In this document: positions 55,161 through 64,000 of the stretch, piece by piece
Position numbering within the stretch: position 1 is the first letter of the stretch
Layout of the letters: each line of letters starts with the position of its first letter
NCBI GenBank assembly: GCA_021396245.1
Contig: WNYE01000014.1
Span: 248,001 to 312,000 of the forward strand
DNA from: Sporothrix humicola
Lineage: Eukaryota; Ascomycota; Sordariomycetes; Ophiostomatales; Ophiostomataceae
Reading direction: 5' to 3'
DNA: 64,000 nt
Program-made: the position numbers and the translations under genes
The notes under the pieces: generated by a model
Told to the model about the DNA's origin: nothing
Databases searched by the model: none
Seen by the model: the letters and a program-made list of their open reading frames with translations, nothing else

Positions 55161-58100
55161 CTCCTAGCGAGATGCACACGCCCTGAGCAGTTCAATGGGC
55201 AGAAGCCAGTCGAGCTACAGAATATTTGTGGACAAAAGTGGCCAATGGCTTACAAAAGTGCGGATATCGCAGTGTCGGTCATGCCGGCTGACAGAGTCGC
55301 TTTTTCTGGTGGTAAATTTTACGACGAACGAGCCCGAGCAAAAGCCAACGATATATCACGTCCCTTAGAGCCCGCCATCCACCCGAAAACAAGACACGCT
55401 ACATAACGAAAACTCTTTTTGGGAAACAAACAGGGGCTCCCCACGCGAAGGCTTTTGTGCTGGGGTGGTGCGTAGGAGAGCGAGAAAGTGCGATGCAGGA
55501 AGCAGAGCGCGTGAAGATTATCGTGTATTACTTCGAAGTTCGGTCAGGGAAGGAACAAGGCAAGGAAGGGAACGTTGTTAACCAGTTTCCCGGTTCAGTC
55601 TAGTGCGGCAGGAGCGACCTTTCGCCGCACGCAGAAGGTGCAACTCCGGACACGGGGCAAGACCAAGTCGACAAAATACAGCGCACTTGCCAATAAAATG
55701 CCAATATGAATCACCGCTGTTCATCCCTATCGAGTGAATGGAAAGAGCGACCTGGATGATCAACAGTCCAAGCATACAGCAAGAACGACACAACAGGAAA
55801 AAGTCGAGAGCACATGCTGGCAGAAGAAAATAGCCCAAAGAAGCAATCCGACTACACTTGTAAGGAAGTCAAACCCCGACGAGCAGGAACAGGAAACAAG
55901 CTCGGCAAGCCACCGAAAGGAAGAAAAAAAGGAAGGCACTTTCCGCCAACAATAACATCGGCAAACAACAACAACAATCTAAGGAAAGGACAAGGAGAAG
56001 GAGCGATGGAACGGCTTTCGCAACTGGCACTATCTGGAACTAGCCCAGATTAGGCCATGGCGGCCGCGACGACCGCATCTGATTACGGAGTGTAACTCAG
56101 GAAGGCGCACCCAAGGAGGCAAGGACCACAATGACCACCCCTAAAATCAGAGGGAGGGGCCCCCTAGCTAAATGGCGCCAGACCTGACCAACAAACACAA
56201 AACGACTACCCTAGAGAAAAAAAATCTGATAACTCGCAAAGTCCCAGCAAATGGCAAATTGGCACCAGGAGTGTGAGACTATTCCGATCCAACCGTTTCT
56301 TGCTCAACTAACAAAGGAACATTGCTCACAGTGTCGTGTTTTTGAGTGGGCAGGAAACAGATATAAACGAACTGAAAGAAAAGACAGAAAAGAAAGAAAA
56401 CGACATCGTGGAAGGGGTCCCGGTGGACACAAAACGGAAACTTAGGAACGAAATTTTCAACGCCGATCCATCTGATTAGACTGCATGTGGTGTGGCGCCG
56501 GGATCCTCTTTCTTCCTCTCAAGGTGGTGTGGTGCCGTGGACCCCCTTTGCGGGTTCTTGTTAGTCAACTCTGAAAGAAAGAAAAGACTCGCCGGACTGA
56601 ATCGGAAAACCCACGTTTGCGGGCTGCTTGCGCGTCTTCCACCCATCCTGCTTCCACGCATCGCCCGTCTCCCCGATTGTCAGTGATCGTCCAGCATGAA
56701 CATGAACTGCACAAGGAGATGAGAAGCAGGGAAACCCACGAGGTTCAGAGGCAAAAAAGGATGAAGCGACACGGCAAGTCGGAACAGAAACAGAACAACC
56801 TTGAGAAACAAAGACGCAAAGACACATGCCGACTGATCCTGGCCTCCCTACCGAATGATAAGATTATCTTCGCATCTGATTTCTAGCATGGCCCAGGCTT
56901 TGGATCCGTCCCTGACTTTCCTCGTGTTAACCCTGTGCAACAATCGGTGAGACAATACTCGGCAGCATGCATTCTGTCTCTTTTTCCTCGGATTCGAGTC
57001 CCTCATACTCGGACTCGCTGTCACACTCTCCTGACTTTTGTCCTTGCCATGCTGGGTAAGCCTCGTGATTTCCATCGCCTGTCCTTTTTTGCCTCCTTTT
57101 CCTTTGATTTGATTTTCCTTCTTCGTCTTCAGAAGACCATAAAATTACCTTGCAAAATACGGACATCGTCTGTTTGTTTTTTATTTCCATCAAACGGCTC
57201 CGTCTTGCATGGCCGTCCCACGGAGATGCTTCGTACCAATACGTTCAAGCGCCTGATGAGGCTCATTGCCGTGGGCCCGTTCACCCTCCTCTCCAGCGTT
57301 TTGTGGCGCTTTTCTCTCCGTATTTGATGTGTAGAAACTCCACCGAGCATGCACGACGAGCACTTTGGCACATTCGTGGCAGCCATGGATATGAGAATGG
57401 GGCAAGTTTTGAGCCTCTGAGCGTGCTAATGATTTCTTTTTCTGTCCTTTTTTCTTCGCTGCAAGCTACAGGGCCGGTTTTCTTGGCTATCCCGCAGGCG
57501 GGTTTGACAAACCGACGGAGCACGGCACATAGTGTGCGTCTTGAAATGCAGCTACCGAAAGTACGTGTAAAAGAAATAGAGAAAAGGGCGCACAATTCAA
57601 ACAAACCTTTTTCAGGGACAACAGCACGTCGGTAGAACATTTCAGTAAAAGCAGTTTTCACAAAGACACGAGAGGCGGGCCATTCATAAGTTCACAAAAG
57701 GTTTGCCGACGATACCGGCAAGAACCGGCGAAATGTGAACAAGCGAGGCAAAGCGTGAGCACGGAATTTCTAGCAATGGAAATTTTAGAATCTCACCGCG
57801 CTCCGTCTACAACACAACACCACGACATACGAGGTATCACTGGAAAATCCAGAGCCAATAGACTGAACAGACGATGAAAGAAGAAAAAAAAAAGAGCGTG
57901 AAGAGTGAGTGGCCTAAGAAAGAAACGGCAGGCCATCCGGCCCTTTTCTCATTGAATTATTGCCCCTCCGTGGTCTAGCCAAAAGAGTAACTGAAAGTGC
58001 TTCATCCCGCGCTTTGCCTCTCCCTTCTTTCAGCCTTTGGCAAATATATTACTCTTTGGATCATGGATGGAGAAAGCCGTAGTCAAATCACAAAGTTCAA

Positions 58101-61100
58101 GACCTTGGCTTGCGTGTTTGCAGCCGTATGCTCACCGGAGTGTCGCTGTCTTTATTCGCCGTTTAATGCAGGGCCACTCATCCTATGCCCTCTTTCAGCA
58201 ATCAAGCCGGGCCTGCCAAGCCCAAACTTTAAAAGAGAACCAGGCTCTCTTCAGTAGATGAGGCGTCAACAGCGTCACAAAGCGTCAAAGTTAATACGGC
58301 GCTTGGCCTATTTTCACTCGGCTCTGAGAATGGTACATGCAACAGAAGAAAAGAAAAGAAGACTAAAATCGAGGCATCACAACCACAACGCGTTTTCCAT
58401 CCTACACAATTTGCCATGTCACACGCTCGTCCATCCCACGCTTTTCGATCCACGCTCTTGAATCCTTTGGGCGTGTTGGGTGTCTTCGTGTCCTCCAATA
58501 TCCCTCCGACTCATGTCACCCTGCCACAAGCAAACATCCTCGTGCTCCTGTAATCACTGAGCACACCCTGTACTCCGTAGTTCATTACACCTCAAGTTGA
58601 CAAGTCTTGTCTTATTCCTGTCTCCTGTGACCCAGAAATGGAAATTGGTACGATCCTCCCTCAGACGACAGAATATGAGAACGCCACAGCAAGCCAAGAA
58701 ACAACGCTCCTGTGGGCAGGGTGGGACCAAGACCATCTCCATTCGTAGGTTTACGACGCTCCGCCAGTGGTCCATGGCGCCGGGCCCATGCGAACATTTC
58801 TTTTACTGGCTTCTTTTGTCGGCGAGCTTTTACAACGTATTTTATTTTCTTTGTATCTTCTTTTTATTTTCTTCTCATCATTGGCCTCCTCTTTGCCCCA
58901 TCGACCCGCCAGTGTGCATTGACACCACAAACCTTCTTTTGACTCAAGTTACGGCGGGCGACGGCGTATGCAATAATCAGTGAACTAAGGTTGGTTTTCA
59001 CTAGATTATCTGATGAAGGATTCAGATATCCATATCTGATGGAGGATTTTTTAAGACGTTTTAATGGTTTGCTCCTGCCGTTGAAAAGGATCATGGTCTC
59101 TCATTTCCCATTCATAAGTACTCCGATAATAGGAGTATGAAAAGTGAAATCAAAATAAAAGGGTATTCGAGAGAGGAAGCAAAAAAAAAGTAAATTCAAA
59201 AGTAGGGTCACAAGGAGAGGTGCATATTCAGCTGTGTCTTGAACCCCGAAAATGGTCACTCGATAGACTGTAGATAGCAAATGTGGCTTACATATTGCAT
59301 ACGAGCATGCCGCCAAGTACCGTCACCTTCTGTTCTCGATTGTGGCATATTCTTCTGCACTTTCATATTAAAGACGTCGTACTTCGTACTGGTAAAAGCG
59401 TCCTGGGATTTCTTCGCCAAGACTGTTTGCATGTGTCTAGACCACCGTTAAATCCATTCATTCGGGCATGCCCGCTGCCCTAGAGTCCCAAGCCAAAGTG
59501 CAAGACAAACAGGCAAGGTTGCAGGCGGGAGGAGTGGTGCATCATTGCATGAGATGAGCACTGTTTTACGGCACTCCGTTATGTCGTGGCGTCCATCATC
59601 AGTCACTACCCATGTCTCCCATGTCCTGGTCCAGCACACCGGCGGGCTATCCTCACCACTGCAACGCTTGGGCCAGAATATACAAAAGAAATGTCTTGGC
59701 CTTGAGGTCTTGGTGCTCATTTTCTACTGCTGAGTCTAAAATAGGCATGTCTGAGCCCTGTTGTGGCCAACAATGTTTAAATGGCACAGACTTTGAGAGC
59801 ATCGTGGTTTCTGGTGTGCTGTGTGTTGATATTCGAGGAGACCCTTGCAACTCAGGCCCCGATCTCGGCATATCCTACACAAAAATAAAATAAGAAGGAA
59901 TAAGCACTTAAAAGCACAAACACTTTCGATTATCTGGACGCTTAAAGCGCTTGTATGAAAAGACTTTTTGGCTAGGCTTCGGTAGATGGACAGCGAGAGC
60001 AAAAAAACTACTGAGTATGCTAACATGTTTGCCGGACTGCCGGTTGCTATTAGAACTTGCCAAGCCTCAAAGAAAGTGAACCAACAATATTGAAAGTGCC
60101 TGCGAAGTCAGGAGAAGTAACCACTAGATTCATGGACTGCTCCCATAAAACACGTTTTTTTACGCGTGGTCCCCATCTTGTAGTGGAGGTATGGGGCCGG
60201 TTGAGAAAAAGAAAAAAGAAGACCAAAATGAGTCCGTCCTTTTTCGTTCGCCGTCGTCTTGTTGTTGTTCTTTTTTCTTTCATAGACCCGCAGAGGGTCC
60301 ATAGGGCCAGCAAAGGAAGGAAACGGCGAACGACTGCAAAGAATGGCTCGGGATGGCAAAAGGACGACAAAAAGGGCATCCCCCCCCCGTAACCACGTTC
60401 CGATTTACGTAACATTGGCTTACATCTGATAAAATTGATAAAATTTGACACTGGCTCCATCAAGCTCAGGGGTGTGCAAAATAACAGTGGCTCTAGTGGG
60501 GTTTTCCTCGAGTTGACCCCCGACAACACACGACATAGAAACGCAAAATACGACGTATTCAGCGTTTATGACGGAGGTGGCAGAAACAAACGAGAGAGCC
60601 TGAGAGCTTCAAGTTTACTACTTCTTTTTACCGTGGCTATTCCGGCTAGTCTGACGTTGGTCAATTTCCGTCCTCTGTCGCCTGTCTATCGATTTCGATA
60701 TTTTGTCTTGGCTTCCGCTCCAGCTTCTTGTTTAAGCTCTTTGCCCCCATTGCTTGGTCTTATGGACACACACCACCGTACGTATGGTAGAACAAAATTA
60801 TTAGCGATTTACCTATTTGGTTTTCCTTTTCTTTTTTGAAAGAAAAGCTCTCTTTTCTCGGTCCTACTTTCTACACTTTATCTCGCCCGGTGCTCAGTTC
60901 CCGTTCAATAGTTCAATGGCAAAACGCAAGCCCACTTGGTGACAAAAATGAAGCCGGCACGTACCAGTAGGGCTACAGACTGCTGGAGAGCGTGGCGTTT
61001 GATGGAGTAAAAGCAAACTCGAAGGTGTCTTTTTTCTTATGGAGTCAGTTAACGGCCTCTTCGGGCATTCTCTCGTACGAACAAGTGCGGGCGAGTGGCC

Positions 61101-64000
61101 GACAAGGTCCGTCCTGTGGACGCCAGTCTTTTCTTTCAAAAAAAATTCATGACATGTATGAATTCCTACGTTTGTAAGTCGTCCGTCATTCTTCTTTGAA
61201 CGCGTATGTCTTGTTCTAGGCGGCTTGGCATAACCGTTCTTGATGTGTTCTAGAGCCTTGCTAGGTTAATGGACTGGACGAGAGAGAGGAAACAAATCTG
61301 TCAATACGTCTCCATCACAGCCTTCGTCGCCGGGCATCTTCGTAATTCGTAACGAATACAATTCATCGTGTTTCCACTGATGCCGAGCACAAGTGCCGAC
61401 TTGGACTAACTCTCGTGAGCCTGGCCTGTCGAGCGTTCTCAAGAAATGGTATGGCGCTGCTCGTATTTTCGCTGTTCCCAATACTGGTCTGGTCTGGTCT
61501 GGTCTTCTTGGTGCCAAGTCTACCGTGAGAATTAAGAACAACATTTGACATTAATATCAACAAAGCCATGCAAATATATGCAAAACCTTACAAACTATTT
61601 TGCCGGGACCGGACCTAGCACGGCAAACGAACTACGGCATACTTGGACTTATGCAGTACGACGTCTTGGGACAAGTCCCGCAAGACCAGCTACCGGAGAC
61701 GGAGGACAAGGGTCACGTCGTCTAGACCCGAGCTGCATGCACACTGATAAGATCCCGTGCCCCGTCGGGCTGAAAAGCAGCCGTCCCGGGAAGGCGTACC
61801 GTCGAATGTATCTCACCTACTGAGCATGCCATATGTCTGGAGGATCAGCTGTCATAGTTCACTTGATATCGTCCCACGCACCTGGTCGAGCTATATACTT
61901 CATTAGGAATGATAGGACTCTGCTAGTATGTTACCACATGGCAGGAATTGTGTCCGTGGCCCCAGAATCTTTTCAAGGCCCCAGTAAGTCCATGTACTGG
62001 CCATGCGTGCAACTAGTATCTCGCTGTTGTAACAGTGTCCAACGACGTGAGTGCATCTCGATATGAAGCCTATTGTTTGATCAGACATGCAGACCATCGG
62101 CATGTGTGAAGATGAGTCCGAGGTCTTTTGGATTCACTTACAGCGAGACATTTTTCACTTAATCAAGCCTGTCTCAAGTTCGCTTCCACCTCAGAACACT
62201 TTCCCATGTTCCAAATATTGTTGCCATTGAGTTCGCAATGCTAACAACGGTAGGCGTCAGCAGGTAGATCTAACCACATCGTCAAAGGTGCGGTCTACGA
62301 TGCTGTTCTGAGACTCACACCTCTCATCTTTCCCGGCATTCTTGCCGCAACGACGGGCTTAGCTGAACAACCTCTCCATCATCCTCACCAATCTCAGCAT
62401 GGCCCCCATACCGTCCCGATCCTCATATTCCTTATTTATTCTGTGATGGTCGACCTCGTCGTTTGGTCATGATCGGACGCCGCAGACCTGCAGCTCGAGC
62501 CATGAGAAATGGTCCATGGGATGAAAGCATATTACTGTTGCAATCGTGCGTCTGTTTGAGCCAATCGACGCCATCGTGAGTGTGTTGAGTTACTGCAGCG
62601 ATTGGGATGCCGAGATGTTGGAATCTTGTCAAGTGGCTTCATCGTGAAGTATCAAATCACTGGGCTATTGGAACAAGTCTGCCGTGGATAGTATGCCTAT
62701 CAAATGAAAGGCCGTGTGTGCTTGTTGCTCTGGACCATGGCTGTCAATGATATCGCGTCATTTAGCAGTTCCGTGCCTGGTTGAAAATTGGCACTGGCAT
62801 TCTTTACAGTTTTCAATCAAGATCTTGTCCTTCTGTAAATTTTGTGCCTGTCTCTGGGTTTGAAGGGACAACATTCTGCGAGACCAAATCATTCTTTCCT
62901 GTTCCAGTTTCTCAGTTCGCACCTCCTTCTCGCCTTCCTGGCCTTCATGGCCCTTCGCACCTGCCGTCGATGCGGGCGACACGCACCCTCCCTCCAACTC
63001 ATCATCGTTCCTTCCTGTTATATTCACTCGCTATATATCTTCTATTTTGACCGAAGATTTCCTCCCTATTCGGTACAGCGATATCATAAGCCATTCCTAG
63101 TTGTCAACCTGGGCTTGGTCTCAGATATACTGCTGAGCATTCCTCGTCGCGGTGCACTTCACGCATCTTGAGATACTGATTCAATAGTTTTTGAACTATT
63201 ACCCATCAACTCTCTATCATTTAAATAAAATAGTTCATGTCGCCCCAGTACCCATTGTCGTAGTCCCCTAGTATAGTATGTTTGTGAGTATCTCAAAGTC
63301 AGATGCTAACTATCACGGATAGCAATATCACAATATCAGCCCTGTTTTCCCCGGCTTCATGGCAGGTTGATGAAATCGTTGCATATTTTGGCCATGTCAT
63401 GTAACTCTTTGTTTTATTTTAAATGTTATTTTTAAAGTGTTACCTTTCATTGCTGTTTTTTTTTCCCTTTCAAAAAAAAATTCATACGAAAAAAAGACAT
63501 CGTCCAAAGGCTTCGATTGGTAACAAATTTTATATATTTTAACGATCAAAATTCGAAAAGAGCATAGGCTTATGTTTCTCCCAATTCAGGGACCCAAAAA
63601 TCATAGTGAGAGAAACATCACACTGGCTCGCATATTCTTTAGACTTCAAGGCTGAGGAATTCGGTATCTGAGGCATCGCCTTTGAAACAGGCCGCGAGGC
63701 TGATGCTTACGACGATATCGAATCTTGAACTTTTACACAATGCTTTTGCAGCCGTGCCAACCATGAAAGCCATGCCATCTGTGCCGCTCGCCTTGCTATG
63801 ACATGCTTTTCTTTGCTGCGCTGCCAACCTGCCGCTGTCGCTTTTGCCGTTTTGTTGCCCAGCAATTACAAGGCGGAGGGCCCGGAACCCAGCCCAATAG
63901 CAGGACTGTTAAGACGAGGGACACGGGAGCCAATGCCAACCACGAGAAGCGAGCGAGCCGCATTGGATGTGGAGAGAAGAGAGAAGGAGGTACTCCGTAC

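Larger units (their letters stand above)
54325..64000. other. Gene-poor region of 9.7 kb
   Basis: I see no gene I can support here. The first 0.8 kb is the presumed promoter of the siderophore transporter gene, with repeated 11-bp elements listed separately. Beyond it, open frames are short, overlap on both strands and lack domains, signal peptides or convincing splice pairs. There is no telomere repeat and no transposase or reverse-transcriptase-like sequence. C8 near 60385 and scattered TACTCCGTA words (58571, 63991, and reverse near 56094) are the only repetitions noted. It may hold non-coding RNA or decayed sequence that cannot be judged by eye. Confidence 0.5.

Noticed and set aside
56985..57010. 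tRNA-like B-box word (GATTCGAGTCC)
   Set aside because: No matching A-box, acceptor stem or T-stem pairing could be found around it.
54325..64000. Subtelomeric or transposon-rich region
   Set aside because: No telomere repeats, terminal repeats or transposon proteins were found; the lack of genes alone does not support this.

Overview
This window looks like nuclear DNA of a filamentous ascomycete (Pezizomycotina, most probably Sordariomycetes). The evidence is: short spliceosomal introns (55-66 nt in most cases) with GTRNGT donors and CTAAC/CTGAC-like branch sites; GC-rich coding regions separated by long, more AT-rich, pyrimidine-tract-rich intergenic DNA; and fungus-specific families (IVY1-like protein, yapsin-type protease, DFG5/DCW1 GH76 enzyme, Zn2Cys6 regulator, SIT siderophore transporter). 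The low intron density and high coding GC would suit Ophiostomatales (Sporothrix/Ophiostoma), but that is only a guess. I found no tRNA, rRNA, CRISPR array or intact transposon.

Layout. Bases 1-6286 are gene-poor. From 6.3 to 27.3 kb come five ordinary chromosomal genes: an acidic-Ser/Lys-rich protein, an IVY1-like vacuolar protein, an unusual C2H2 zinc-finger protein with an N-terminal membrane span, the exosome cap subunit RRP40 (minus strand), and a large conserved low-complexity protein. From 28.6 to 39.5 kb lie a GPI-type aspartic protease, an F-box protein, an SH3/prion-like LSB1-type protein, a small orphan two-exon gene that seems to decay into frame-shifted remnants, and a secreted Thr-rich protein.

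From 39.9 to 54.3 kb there is a run of genes that reads as a sugar-use neighbourhood: GH76 cell-wall enzyme (-), a kinase of the AnmK/levoglucosan kinase family (-), transaldolase (-), an MFS sugar transporter (+, divergent from transaldolase), a Zn2Cys6 transcription factor (-) and a siderophore transporter (-). A sugar importer, an anhydrosugar kinase giving a hexose-6-phosphate, a pentose-phosphate enzyme and a local regulator would make a coherent catabolic set. The upstream regions of the kinase and transaldolase genes share an exact 17-mer at nearly the same distance, and an 11-bp element (GGAAGGTGCGA) recurs exactly upstream of the kinase and siderophore-transporter genes. This possible co-regulated anhydrosugar cluster is the best candidate for an undescribed system here.

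Bases 54.4-64 kb hold no gene I can support. Another notable non-coding item is a roughly 190-bp imperfect palindrome at about 11.08-11.28 kb, next to a 16-bp minisatellite.
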